A DNA stretch of 64,000 bases from Ectobius pallidus (GCA_964059195.1 CAXKWD010000001.1:215830484-215894483); one strand, 5' to 3'; positions 1 to 11,444 are shown, counted from the first letter of the stretch. The notes: generated by a model not told the origin, from the letters alone. Numbers and translations: made by a program.

Positions 1-374
1 CTGGAAATAAAATTGTAATTGTTACAATTTAGTAGTCATTAGTATTAGTATAATTCTTGCTTGCTACATCGTCATCACTACTGTTTTTTAACTAATATCC
101 AAATTAGAGTTAATATTAACAAAAAGTTACTCAATGTTTCCGAAAATATTCTCATTGATGTGTTTTTTTGTTTTGTTTCTTCATTAATAATTTGGGCTTG
201 TGCCCAAAACAAACCAAAAACAAGGAATTTTTAGGGACGGCCATTTAGTAAAGTAATTGTAATTTTACTGACTACTTTTTGAAAAAGTAATTTGTAATTG
301 TAATTAAGTAAAATGTGTCACAGGTAATTGTAATTCAGCCCAATTACTTTCTTTTTGTACTTTTCCCATCACTG
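1..374. mobile_element. hAT-like nonautonomous element, left end beyond window
   Basis: This is the right three quarters of an element whose full copy lies at 48382-48890. Both share the same AT-rich body made of variations on AGTAATTGTAATT. It ends at 374 with TTTTCCCATCACTG, the complement of a CAGTGATGGGAA-type terminus typical of hAT transposons. There is no coding capacity. The family assignment rests on the complete copy, which has 8-bp flanking duplications. Confidence 0.7.
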
Positions 375-927
375 CTCAACTAATAGTATTAGAAAATATT
401 CTTGTGAAACAGAAGACTAATAACTGATATTATTATGTATTTGCTAATAATATGGGTGTAAAAGTGTTATGAAACAGGGCCCTGGTCCCACATGATTGCC
501 AGGGTAATTGGCTTACTGGCACGGGGACATGTGCAAGGCTCACGTGCTGAATCCCGGAAGTTCACAGTCCACACTTGTATTCAAACCAATGTGCAATTTC
601 CTATCGACCGGACAATTCCACTCTGACACTTCCTTAGGTAGGGCATTGGGGAAGTACTAAGACGAACATTCACCCCAACATCTTAGTGCATACTCAAGGG
701 GGTGTCACGTGGAGCATAAGGAAGTCAAGTTGTGTACGATTCCCTCTTGGAAATGAATTGGTTCATAAAGAACGGGCACCAATCACATTCTTACAACATT
801 GACTTAACATTGTATTTCCCATCTCCAAACAAATCAGTTTATAAAGAAACAAAATCAGTTGGGGACGCTGGAGGGCCAACGAAAATGTGCTTTTTTGTAT
901 TCTGCAGCCTTTTGCTCCCATCATTTT
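375..927. other. no recognisable feature
   Basis: Apparently single-copy in this window. A 98-codon open frame starting at 732 runs into repeat family A and has no recognisable domain, so I treat it as chance. I see no splice pattern or RNA gene. Confidence 0.5.
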
Positions 928-1396
928 TAATAATGTTCAATTTCGGAGATTGTGTGGTGGACGGGAAAATGCCTATCCGTGTGTCTGCACGCGCGATATC
1001 TCAAATACGCTTTAACGGATTTTCATGAAAATTGGTAAACGCGTTTATAACGTCCATGGGAAGAAGCCTATTGATATTGGACCAAATCGGCTGAACGGCA
1101 CCGGAGTAATGCCCAATTTAGTGCCTATTTTATGGTAATATATTAGATTTTATCAAATGCATATCAGTTATCATAGCAACATATTGTTTTACAGTGTTCA
1201 TATACGGCTTTGGAAGTTGTTGCAATGCAGTTAGCTTTGACAAATAACAGTACCCACATATTCCTTAACATATGCTTATCGAACTAGACTTTTGTTCTTC
1301 CATAAGCCCTGCTTAATGAAACGATCTGGAGCTTAACTCGGAAGCCAATTTAGAAAATAACTTATTTTCTGCATTCTGCATTCTAGCACTTTGCTA
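928..1396 (+). repeat. repeat family A, copy 1
   Basis: Family A has a conserved core (TCTGTCCG... then GATAACTCAAATACGC, TTTCATGAAACTTGGTA, GACCGGTACCGGAGTAATG). One end is TTAAGTGCCAGAATGG, the other GCATTCTGGCACTTTG, so it has short terminal inverted repeats. This copy has a degraded left end but keeps the core and the right end (TGCATTCTAGCACTTTG). It has no open reading frame of note. It looks like a nonautonomous DNA element; the superfamily is unknown. Confidence 0.7.
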
Positions 1397-1548
1397 CAAC
1401 AGTTTACCTAATTAGTTGAGCGTAAAAAAGGCCAAATTTCCTTAACTCTACCGGGTAAAATGAAACTACTCATATTAAGAATACAGTATAATATTGGCAA
1501 AATACAGAGTATCTACACCGAAATGCCCTAATTTTAGATTGCTCCCAA

Positions 1549-2374
1549 TCTCTTCTCTATATATATAAAAGGCTTTGTCCTGACTGACTAAATGAATGAC
1601 TGACTGATTGACTGAATGACAGGAATCAACGTATCAACAGGTAGAGACTTGGAATTTTGACAGTACCTTCGTTTCATAATGTAGGTGCTCACTAAGAAAG
1701 GATTTTGAAAAATTCTGATTCTAAATGCCAAAAATTAAATGTTTTTGAAAATACTTAATCCCTTTTTACATAGAATTATCAATTCCAAATCACAGAATAT
1801 ATTGTTGCCAAATGGTATCAGGTGGGCTTGGAAAAAACAATTGAAATGCACTTTTGACAAATAAGAGAAGTTATCAAAATAATTCATGTTATAAATAAAT
1901 ATTACAGAATGAAATCCACTAAAATAATGGAATCACATAACTTTCTCTACCCTGGACATAGAGAAAACAAAACGAGGTATGGTAATGTGTATATTATTAT
2001 ATTATATCGCAGGTTTTTGGAGAGAAAAGTATGAAAGTGATAATGCTTTATGGTAACATAAGAGTGGGAAATTTCCCGCCTCGATATTACAATTTTATGT
2101 TACAGGAATTTCTGTTTCTTCTTATTTAAACCTCTACCAGGCTTGCCGTGCACTGTACAAGCGATGGGATGCAACATTCTAGATCCTCTATGAGCCATAA
2201 AAAACTATATCAAGCGTTTTCTGAGGGAATATTTTGAGTGTAATAAGTCGTTCTTCCTATTTCAAATTATAAATGCCTATATAAGGACCTAGAATTTAAA
2301 ATTGAAAATCCTTCATAAGCTAATTTCCAATTACAAAATACAAAACCCGGGCGACGCCGGGTCTTTTAAGCTAG
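1549..2374 (+). mobile_element. Helitron-like nonautonomous element (family 1 head, CTAG end)
   Basis: Starts A|TCTCTTCTCTATATATAT followed by AAAAGGCTTTGTCCTGACTG, and ends with a GC-rich palindrome (CCCGGGCGACGCCGGG) about 10 bases before CTAG, followed by T. TC at the 5' end, CTRR at the 3' end with a hairpin just upstream, and insertion between A and T are the Helitron hallmarks. The first about 300 bases match the copies at 17421, 45126 and 63661. The last about 180 bases instead match 39216-39390, so this is a chimeric subfamily. There is no Rep/helicase gene. Confidence 0.72.
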
Positions 2375-2575
2375 TACAATATAAATAGAGATAGGGGAAT
2401 TTCATTCCCAAACATATGTCCTATTAAGTATTACGATTGTACAAAAAATCACAACTGCAGTTACATGAAGAATGTCTAGTGTGTATTCAATTTTTGTCCA
2501 GGTTCACTGGAACACTCTGAAGCCCCACAAAAATAAAAACATGGGTGTTATATCACAAGAATGAAGGCCAATACA

Positions 2576-2818
2576 CAGGTGTCAGTACCGGGATACCCGA
2601 ATTTTTGGGCCCTTAAGAATCATGAAATGCATTTTTTAAGTCTGACTTGTCCGTTGGGTGCAACGGGGGATTTTCGTAAACAGCGCCGAAGTGTCGGTTG
2701 TGAGAAAATTTAGGCTGCAATTTAAACTCCTGATAACGAAGGAGTCGGACCTGAGAAAAAAGGCATTTATTATTATTAGAAAGGCCTCAAAATTCGGGCA
2801 TTTCGGTGCACACCCCTG
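2576..2818. mobile_element. small hAT-like TIR element
   Basis: Inverted ends of about 33 bases: the left begins CAGGTGTCAGTACCGGGATA, and the complement of the right begins CAGGGGTGTGCACCGAAATG. About 24 of 33 positions match by eye. The CAGG start resembles hAT termini. The flanking 8 bases do not match, so the copy is old or was disturbed by the neighbouring insertion that begins 6 bases later. Confidence 0.5.
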
Positions 2819-2823
2819 TAAAT

Positions 2824-3715
2824 CAGTGGTTCCCAACCTTTTTCAGCTGACACCCCCTTCGACTATCATGAAATCCTCACGCCCCCCCCCCCTTTTAGAT
2901 AGTGATGGGGAGAAGAAGGCCTAAAAACGTGATTGTCAGTACTTTTGTAGTTTAAAAGATCCCTATAATCCTTGTAAAAATAAAATTAACAATGCTAACC
3001 TCTTTTATTATTCTTATTTATCATGTGATGCTTTTGCTGTCACACATACAGACATATAAAACACGAAAATGCATATCTAATTATTGTGAGTCTTATTTGA
3101 GTCTCAGTACAGTTCATAAAAAAGTTAAATGTAGAAAGACAAATGTCCAATATAGAGTTAAAAACCGAATATTACAAGTATTTTTCAAATGAGAAGCGTT
3201 TTCCTTCACCGCCATTCACGTGTACAAGCTAATGAAGTGCCGCTAGCAGTAAGACTCTTCCTTCCGTCTCACCGTCTCTGATTGGACCGCGTATCTAAGC
3301 AGGAGAAGGAGAAACTGTTTGTCATCTGCAAAACACTGTAGTGAGATGATTGGCACTGTTTTGCTTTCACCAGCTCTGAGATATTAGGTTTTATGTTTGA
3401 CAGAGCACAACGCACATCACTCGTATCTCGTATTTGGATTTCCAAACGTGTTGAGGACAAGATATGACTATTTAATATGACAGGGAAAATATAGTTACAA
3501 TTTAGAAGATTATAAAACGTAAATTCACACTGTTCTTGTTATTCTTGTTAATTACGGTATGTGTCTGTGTAATTGTTTGGTTAAAGTTAACCGAATAAAA
3601 ATTCTTGTTGATGGACAAGGCAACAACACTAAATCAAAATATGCAAAATACTAATTTCAAATTGTTGCACGCCCCCATAAGAAGAAGCTCACGCCCCCCT
3701 GGTTGGGAACCTTTC
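2824..3715. mobile_element. hAT-like element with CAGTGGTTCCCAACC terminus
   Basis: The left end is CAGTGGTTCCCAACC; the right end carries the complementary GGTTGGGAACC with decayed outer bases. Both subterminal regions are C-rich (CACCCCC... and ...CGCCCCCCTGG). CAGTGGTTC(T/C)CAACC is a classic hAT/Charlie-type terminus. The interior holds only short unrecognised frames and no transposase. No convincing target duplication is left. Confidence 0.55.
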
Positions 3716-4278
3716 AAAATACGACTGCCATTAATAAGTACTCTATATATCACCGTATGATTGAACGACGAATCCTTGGAAATATCTGTGGTCAGTGTTA
3801 AAATGTGGGCAATTCGGTGACCTAATGGAATATATGATGACGCGGATCGATTCGAATGACGCAGACTGCGGTGCAGAGGCTGCGACCGTGAAAATCTGGA
3901 GGGTCACTGCCAGAAGCACCCCGGTTGGCTTCCTGTTCTTGTCAGGCCTAGTGCACTACGCGAGAAAAGACTGGGGCACAACTATGCCTTAAGGCTAGTT
4001 TACACGATGACACTAGGTTTCGTAACCACTTCACAGTGTGAAAGAATTATCATTACACTGCCTTAATGTTTGTTGCGATCAAGATGGAAATCCATAGATG
4101 GCGTCGAAATCTAAATACCTACATTTTACACCCTGTCATCTGTTTTCTGCTTTTACGCGGAAACGTCTATACCGAATTAAGGCCGGGTTTCCCTGTCACA
4201 GACACATTAAATTAAAGTAATTTGAAAAGAAAGAAAGATTTAATTTTTAAGGAGACATTCCTGTGTAATACCTCTATC
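3716..4278. other. no recognisable feature
   Basis: Single-copy in this window. A 65-codon frame at 3795-3992 has no motif I recognise and no supporting splice or promoter context. Confidence 0.5.
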
Positions 4279-4286
4279 ATCATCAC

Positions 4287-4988
4287 TAGGGCAAAGCATT
4301 TGACGATTTTGCATTTTTTATATATATATGAAGGTTAAAAGACAGCTCAAATATATATAAATGTGTATCATGAAATAATTGATTAAATAAGGGCACTTTG
4401 TTTTTGTATTTTTTTCTTTATTTTGCATTTTTCCTCATTTTCAAGATATAGGTAATTTTCTGCATTTTTAGGTCTTTTTCGGCATTATAGGTCATGTTTC
4501 AGTGGAGGTAGAGAGGAGCTTTTCCATGCACAAATCGTTACTTTCAGACAACAGACAATCGTTTTAATTTGAGAATCTCTGCCAAGTGTTCATAGTTCAT
4601 TTTAATTCAGGTATATTGTAAACACCACAGCAGTTTGTCTTGCAGCAATAAAGGTGTTTTATTTCTTTTTAAATGGCACGTATTTGGCTAGGGGCAATTT
4701 GATGGGAATGCGAATTCAGAAAGAATTTCTTTTTCGCTAAGGGTGTCCAAGTAGTATATATTTACTTACTTCTTTAGTAACAAAATAAGTGTGCTTTATA
4801 TTGTAATTTCATACATTAAATTGCGTTTAGCAATTCAGTAGGCCTACTTAAATAAATAATTATAAGTAATAATGATAAATTTATTGGTCTGTTTTTAATT
4901 TCTTGTCAATTTTTCACAATTTTTAGGTCATAAATACATTTTTTTTATTTTTTGTCACTATTTTATGGTCATTAAATGCCTTGCCCTA
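4287..4988 (+). mobile_element. hAT element, 702 bp, perfect 8-bp target duplication
   Basis: Ends are TAGGGCAAAGCATTT and, in complement, TAGGGCAAGGCATTT. It is flanked by ATCATCAC at 4279-4286 and 4989-4996, a perfect 8-bp duplication diagnostic of hAT-type transposition. The interior keeps about 110 bases of relict transposase on the plus strand around 4495-4610, readable as SVEVERSFSMHKSLLSDNRQ and then a stop. This matches the C-terminal hAT dimerisation region. Truncated relatives with the same terminus lie at 23635 and 26472. Confidence 0.85.
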
Positions 4989-5034
4989 ATCATCACATAC
5001 AAAAGGGATTCCGCAGAAGTTTGCCAGTTATAAC

Positions 5035-5760
5035 TAGACTTCGGATTTCAGGCAAAAACCTATTTTAATCTTTAAGTGATATATGGACGAAAACTTGTAT
5101 ATGCATGTTTCATAAGTGACAATGCCTAAAACTGATACTTTTATAGGACCTAAAACAGCCTATTTTTGCGTCAGACCCTAATATTGCCTTTTTACTTGTT
5201 TTTCCTCTAAAGTTCAAAATAAGTTATTATTTGTTATACAGTAAATTCTAGCATTTATTTTCAGTTCGTACTAAATTTTTAGCTCGGAATGTGCAGTACA
5301 TGACAGATTTGTGACTTGGTTAAATAGTAAGGAATGCTTCGTCTTCAGTAGAAAAAATCCCTGGAATTCCCAAGAAAATGTAGTGTTTTTCTCCAGACTC
5401 CCACATCCAGTTTAAAAAAATGTAGTTTACTGAATCACTGAGGGATACAAGGGGTTGAATATGCTACCGTGCGTAGCTTCTGGGCGCATGGATTAGGTTT
5501 TCACTGTTATGGTAGTAATACGGGCTCTATTTAATTCTGTGTACCATAGGCCTATATCTGTGTTTTATCATGATTATTGATTAATGGTGACTTCAATAAA
5601 TATAATATTCTGCATTGAAATTGAGATATTTCAGAAAATTGGCAACTTAACGATTTTATAAGAGACTATTTTACTATTTTTAGAACCTATTTTCCAATTT
5701 TTAGAGCCTATTTTAGGTACCTAAAACAGCATTTTTAGCGACCTAAAAGTCCGAAGTCTA
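5035..5760. mobile_element. hAT-like element, 726 bp, perfect 8-bp target duplication
   Basis: Ends TAGACTTCGGATTT and complement TAGACTTCGGACTTTTAGG are flanked by GTTATAAC at 5027-5034 and 5761-5768. The 8-bp duplication and TAG-type terminus support hAT. The body is AT-rich with repeated CCTAAAA/CCTATTTT motifs and no transposase remains. It sits only 46 bases from the preceding hAT element. Confidence 0.82.
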
Positions 5761-5768
5761 GTTATAAC

Positions 5769-6122
5769 GTTGTTGTGCCTATATTATACACTTGACCTTA
5801 ACACTGAACTTGCTTTATCTCAAGGTCTGAAGGAAACTGAATACGGTCTTAATCTGATATTTATGTGCCGGCTGCATCTTGGCAGCGTTATTGCCTGCAA
5901 TGGAGGCAAAAGGGGTGGGCTGGGTGATCCATTAAACAGGCATTTCTTCTGTCTCAACGAAAGTGAAATACGCCTACTGCCATCTCTCAGCTAAGCTATG
6001 AACTAATGCTGCTTGAAAATCGACCAGTAAAACTAAGCTTAAGACCTATATGGCACTATCACATTTCTGTATTACAAACCCAGTTATGACATAATTATAT
6101 AGCTCTTAATATTATATCATTA
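5769..6122. other. no recognisable feature
   Basis: A 74-codon frame at 5770-5994 shows no known motif. No repeat relatives are seen elsewhere in the window. Confidence 0.5.
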
Positions 6123-6172
6123 TATAGAGTCCCGCTATTCCGAAAACAGACTTCAGATAAAATACCGATTTT

Positions 6173-7032
6173 TACTTCCTCTGCCCGTACCATAGGTACT
6201 ATAGGTAGAGGAAGTATTGTTTTCGACCCTAAAATTCGAAGTTGAGTTTTTAGCATATATACACGTTTCAAGGCCCCCTGAATCCAAAAATACTATTTTT
6301 GGAAATATGTCTGTGTGTCTGTGTGTGTGTGTGTCTGTGTGTGTGTGTGTGTCTGTGTGGAAAATATCTGTGAACAAGCTAGCTCCAAAACGGAAAATCG
6401 TATGAAAACAAAATTTCGTATTTGGGTCATGTACCTTCTGAAGATGTGAGGATAAGATTGGCGACTATTTTCTCTTATTTTTAAGGGGACTTTACATGAA
6501 GAAATTTTCGTTTTTCGCGATTTTCTCGAAAACGGCTCTAACGATTTTCTTTAAATTTTGCACATAGGTTGCTTATACTAAGAGCTAAAACTTTTATTTG
6601 AAACATTTTTTCGAGAAAATTCTCTGAGGGTAGTTACAAGCCACCCACTGTTCACCCACTGTTTGTAGAAAGTTTGTCTTACGTGATGAACAACTGAATT
6701 CGCGCTCTTTCACGGCCTCTTATTTTATATAAGAATGTGAAGTGAGAAAGATGTGTTGTTGACCATGCATAGAGTAAAGATGTATCTGAGGGAAATATTC
6801 GATAAATTTCGGAAATTATATTTTACGGCAGAAAGTTCAATAAACGTCTGCAGTAATTTGTTTTTTTTTTTTAAAGTTTGTTATATAGACTGCGCTTTTA
6901 GTCGCATCATTGAAAGAAGAGGTATTTATAGGATAATTAGCGTAAAATTGTGTCTTGCGATTCTGTACAAGGATATGTGAATACTGCTAACTTTTATTTG
7001 GGCAGAGGAAGTTATGTGACTTTCACATCAGA
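6173..7032 (+). repeat. repeat family D, copy 1
   Basis: Starts ACTTCCTCTGCCCGTACC. The first about 45 bases form a hairpin closed by ACTTCCTCT and AGAGGAAGT. The end carries GGGCAGAGGAAGT followed by TATGTGACTTTCACATCAGA, a subterminal inverted repeat of the start. It also contains a (TG)n tract and a motif ending CGAAAACGGCTCTAACGATT. A second copy at 35699-36525 shares the same limits. Both are flanked by T-runs, possibly a TTTTT target duplication. The class of element is unknown. Confidence 0.7.
6307..6360. repeat. (TG)n microsatellite inside family D
   Basis: Alternating TG with TCTG interruptions. The equivalent tract is shorter in the family D copy at 35831. Confidence 0.9.
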
Positions 7033-7320
7033 TTTTTTAACTTAAAAACAGGAGATATTAAAAATGCATTCGTAAAAAACTTATATTTATCGTTACATAA
7101 AGAAGTTAAATAGAGAAATACACAGAGCCTAAACTTGATGAAACTCCTGAAACCAAATTGGAAAGAAAGCTGGTTACTTACATTTATACAATTCCCCGCA
7201 CTTGATTTACGCCTCAAGAAGTCAATACGTTGATATTATTAATGAAATCCGCCTATTCCGAATTCCCGCTAAACAAAACAGTGTTCGGTCCCAATTAGTT
7301 CGAAATAGCGGGACTCTATA

Positions 7321-8635
7321 CCTAGTCATATCATAAGTTCTGTCAATAGAATCCCGACCTCCTTATCTCACTCACAGAAAGTAAGAGGGGCATGAAAATA
7401 AGGGTTGTTTACACTCGCATCCTGTACTCAATATTGTAACCTGGAACATGCAGTCAGCACTCATACTTGAGATGGAGTGGAGAGCAAAAGAAAATTGTTT
7501 TGCAATAATAGCGTTACACAAGTGCAATAATGACGCAAGTACCATTTTCAAGTTATTGAAACCACTTGGAATCACGCTCAGATTTGTGTACCGAACCATA
7601 CAGAGATTCGTACAGCTTGGCACAGTTGATGGCCATATAAGGTCTGGGTGTCCTCGCACAATTTGAACCCTGGAAGCGGTAAAGAAGATAAGGGCTCAAA
7701 TTCAAAGAAATCCAGTCAGAAAGCAAAAGATAATAGCCCAACAGACAGGAATTTCGCAAGTGAGTGTTTCAAGGATATTAAATCAAGACCTCAGATTGAA
7801 AACTAACCGCCGAACTACCGGACGCTATCTGGATGCTCTTCTGAAGAAAATTAGAGCCCAAAGATCAAAAGTGCTTCTTCAGGGGTACACAAAAGGTGAA
7901 CATAAAAAAATTCTGTTTACAGATGAAAAAATATTCACCATAGAGGAGAAACTGAATAACGAAAATGACCATGTGTATGCTCACAGCAGTAAGGAGGCCC
8001 ATGAAGTTGCTCCCGGTGTCCAGCGTGCCCATCATCCAGCCTCAACAATGGTTTTGATAGGAGTGGCCTATTCCGGTACCACAGAGCTCCATTTCTGCAG
8101 AAAAGGTGTGAAAACCAGTGCCAAAGTGTACAAGGAAGATGTTTGGGAACAGATTGTGAAGCCACTTATCAGACTTTGTTCAATAATGAGCACTGGATAT
8201 TCCAGCAGGACTCTGCACCAGCGCACAGGGCTAGCATCTCGCAAGAGCGGCTTAAAGCCAATGTTCCAGAGTTCATTGCCCACAGTGAATGGCCGTCCTC
8301 CAGCCCAGACCTCAACCCTCTGGATTACAAACTGTGGGACATTTTAGAGACTAAGGTCAACTCTTCCCGCCATAGAAATTTGGAGAGCCTGAAGAAAGCC
8401 ATTGTGAGTGCAGTGGCCACTTTGGACATAAATTTTATATGTACCTCAGAAGATGACTGGCCACGACGTTTGAAGGCCTGTGTCAAGGCCAAAGGTGGTC
8501 ATTTTGAATAAGTGTATGTGCATTTTGTTTGTGAAAGTGTGGTGTTTAATTTAAGACCAAAGAATTATATATTGTGAAATTTTTATGTTCTACAGAGGTC
8601 TTTAAAGTTGTGACAGAACTTATGATATGACTGGG
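7321..8635 (+). mobile_element. maT-type (DD37D) Tc1/mariner transposon, complete ends
   Basis: A 1315-base element with inverted terminal repeats of about 25 bases: the left begins CCTAGTCATATCATAAGTTC, and the complement of the right differs at one base. Both ends are flanked by TA (7319-7320 and 8636-8637), the standard Tc1/mariner target duplication. Size, termini and the encoded DD37D-type transposase fit the maT group. It carries one broken transposase gene and is presumably inactive. The ends are well preserved, so a transposase acting in trans could in principle have moved it recently. Confidence 0.9.
7448..8511 (+). pseudogene. maT-like DD37D transposase, broken
   Basis: The transposase would cut and join the element at TA sites in the nucleus. 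An N-terminal helix-turn-helix-like region (about codons 1-120) is followed by catalytic motifs: ILFTDEKIFTI (first D), WIFQQDSAPAHRA (second D) and SSPDLNPLDYKLWDILE (third D). Counting from the second to the third D gives 37 intervening residues, the maT spacing. Two lesions are clear: an in-frame TGA at 7664-7666 after GCPRTI, and a one-base frameshift near 8163-8167, between EQIVKPL and LFNNEHWIFQQ. All three catalytic aspartates remain. Total length, about 350 codons, is normal for the family. Confidence 0.88.
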
Positions 8636-8784
8636 TATATAGGCGATTGACCAGGTGAAGAGAGGTCCTGTTCTAAACCGACTGTTCGACATTTCGTCTG
8701 TAAACTTGTATTATGCGGCTACGACCAAACGCATAGTTCGATTTAATCCAATTTGGCATTAATATCTGTCTGTCTGCTTCATTG

Positions 8785-9294
8785 GATTTTCATGCAACTT
8801 GGTATAAGCATTTATAACGTTCATGGGAAGAAGCCTATTGATATTGGGCCAAATCGGTTGACCGGTCCCGGAGTAATGCTCAATTTAGTGCCTATTTTAT
8901 AGTAATATATTAGAAAGAATTTATCATATGCAAATCAGTTATCATGGCAATATATTGTTTTACAGCGTTCATATTCATTAAGCAGGGCTTGCGGAAGAAC
9001 AAAGGTCTAGTTTGATAAGCATATGTGAAGGAATATGTGGGAAGTGTTGTTTGTCAAAGTTAAGTGTATTGCAACTTCCAAAGCCATTTATGATAAATTC
9101 TTTCACAATATATTACCATAAAATAGGCACTAAATTGGGCATTACTCCGGTACCAGTCAACCGATTGGTCCAATATCAATAATCTCCTTCCCCTGGACGT
9201 TATAAATGCGTATACCAAGTTTCATGAAAATCCGATAAAGCGCGTACAGACACACCCACAGACAGACATACAGACATTCTGGCACTTAATAAAT
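8785..9294. repeat. repeat family A, palindromic double unit
   Basis: Two family A cores face each other: plus orientation at 8785-8980 and minus at 9060-9294. They are separated by about 80 bases that include a GCAGGGCTTGCGGAAGAA segment seen in other A copies. The right end is CATTCTGGCACTTAATAAAT. Transcripts could fold into a long imperfect hairpin. The same right-hand extension (AATGGATGTACAA) occurs at 47025. Confidence 0.68.
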
Positions 9295-10509
9295 GGATGT
9301 ACAATATCTCTATGCATGTGCTTCAATTGTAAGGGAAGTGATGGTTATTGAATTAATACTAAAGTAGAAATAAAAGATGCAAATTCCGCTGTGCTGTAAA
9401 GTTCAAAGTTCCTCTTCTCCGTATCGGGACATATTCATGGATAAAACTCGTTTTCTTGAAAGCTTGCTCCAATTTCACGGGGAGATAGCGGAGACGTGCT
9501 CCTGAGAGGGATCAGATGCTGAAACAGACAAGGTCAGGGTGAAGCGCCGTAATGACAGCAAGGGCTGTACAAAATACAATACTTTCCAGTTTCTTTCCTT
9601 TCAGGCTATGTTCTTCCACTTTTATCATCGAAGTCTAGATTTTAACGAGACTATTCCACCCATTTTCCACTATTTGATATTGACCAATAACGTTTAGAAA
9701 TTCCTGGGATACAGACCAATCATGGCCGTTTATCTTACAATATTCTTGTAGGAAACGCGAGGATGTCATTTTATCGGGTAAAACCGTCTACTCGTTACTG
9801 GACAAGAAAGCATCAGTGTGCAGTGATTAATACGTCACATGCTGCCATTAAAAAGCACGAAAACATATTTTATACAACATAACTTGTTTTGAAATTGAAA
9901 TAATATAAAGGTACATCGATTAAAAACACAATTTCGATTCGGTGCAAGCCAGTTCGTGAGCTTTTATTCTGTCCTGCTGTTAGCTTATCTGAATGAAGTT
10001 AACTATGTCTTATATACACCACTGGTAGCACTGGTCACAACATGGACATGGTCGAATCGATTCACGGATGGTTGATTCATAGTAGGCCGTCATCTCAGAG
10101 CTGTTAGTTTTGTTGTTATATAACAAAGCACGAAAGTAATTATTATTTGTATAATCCGTTACATTTTTATTCGTCGAATAGTCTTAATAAATCCAACTCA
10201 TCAACTCTCGTGGGAAAACCTATGAGAATCCGGACCTCGAGTTACAAATTTTATTGTGACTATTTAGCGAATACTACGTAATTAAGTGCATAATGAATAT
10301 AATTAAAACAACGAACATTAATAAAACATATCGCTATTTGTGTCAATGTAAGTAAGATACCCTTTGGCTGGACAAGCTATATATTATAACATAGGCCTAT
10401 TGATAGTGTTTTACCATCCACGATATCCACTTGGTGAAACTTTACATTAGCTGTTTTATTGTTTTGGTTAACCTCCTTGGTATAATTACTATTAATATTG
10501 TTCTTAATA
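9295..10509. other. 1.2 kb without recognisable genes
   Basis: The first about 80 bases repeat an extension of family A found at 47025-47085. The rest is single-copy here. No frame over 62 codons with a recognisable domain, no tRNA and no transposon ends were found. Confidence 0.5.
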
Positions 10510-10876
10510 TTAAGTGCCAGAATGGTACTTTCTAAGATTGTATGGTGGAGCGAAAAATGTCTGTCCATCTGTCCGCGTGTCTGTACGAGGGATAACTCAA
10601 ATACGGTTTATCGGATTTTCATGAAACTTGGTGAATGCAGTTATAACGTCCATGGGACACAGTCTATTGGTTTTGGACGAAATCGGTTGACCGGTACCGG
10701 AGTGATGCCCAATTTAGTGCCTATTTTTATGGTAATATATTAGAAAGGCCCGATAACTCAAATACGCTTTATCGGAGTTTCATGAAACTTGGTATACGCA
10801 TTTATGATGTCCATGGGAATACGCCTATTGAATTTGGACCAAATCGTTTGACCGGTACCGGAGTAATGCCCAATTA
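10510..10876 (+). repeat. repeat family A, partial tandem copy
   Basis: A normal start TTAAGTGCCAGAATGG leads through the core to about 10745. There the core restarts at the GATAACTCAAATACGC motif and runs again to ATGCCCAATTAAG. This is a head-to-tail internal duplication of about 120 bases. Confidence 0.7.
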
Positions 10877-11370
10877 AGAGTCTATCTGTGTCCTTCAATA
10901 CGATCTCAATCCGATTCGATCCTACCTTTTAGATTTATCGAGCTTAAGACTCAATTCGATCTGAAATGCCGTTTCCACGACAATTTAAATACAGTAAGTA
11001 TATTCAGATCGATTTGAATTCTCTATGAAAACGCAATAATAGAACGCTCGAACAAAATGTACATTAATACGCTTGTGCCCCTTGCTGTGGCGACCACTTC
11101 TCTGCCACGTGAGTAGTGCGGAAAGTCTAAACACGATACTGCAGGCGGCGCATAACCACAACAAAACAAAAGCTTAAGAGTTGTTAAGCTCCCCTGATAC
11201 GGTTGCTAGGGCTGCATATTTTGTTTTTACCGTTCAATATTCCACGCTACTTTATACAGGACATACAGAATCTGCAGCATTATCCTCAACTGCCTAAAAC
11301 GGTCAAACAGACCAAAATAAAGCTCAGGAACAAAACAACAGAGCTTAGTGGCGACGTTCGGTTAAGACAG
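10877..11370. other. no recognisable feature
   Basis: Single-copy in the window, with several GATTCGATC-like words but no coding or terminal signal. Ends at a GAT/AAT microsatellite. Confidence 0.5.
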
Positions 11371-11407
11371 GATGATGATGATTATGATGAGGATGATGAT
11401 GATGAAG

Positions 11408-11444
<37 letters not shown>

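Larger units (their letters stand above)
6123..7320. mobile_element. pogo/Tigger-like TIR element, split by family D
   Basis: The left end TATAGAGTCCCGCTATTCCG and the complement of the right end TATAGAGTCCCGCTATTTCG agree at 21 of 22 bases. This terminus and an internal copy near 7284 (GTTCGGTCCCAATTAGTTCG) resemble pogo-superfamily elements that insert at TA. Removing family D (6173-7032) leaves an element of about 335 bases with no clear transposase. The maT transposon that follows is inserted in the TA touching its right end. Confidence 0.6.

Noticed and set aside
6123..7320. LTR retrotransposon with inverted limits
   Set aside because: The terminal repeats are inverted and only about 22 bases; there is no primer-binding site, polypurine tract, gag or pol in the window.
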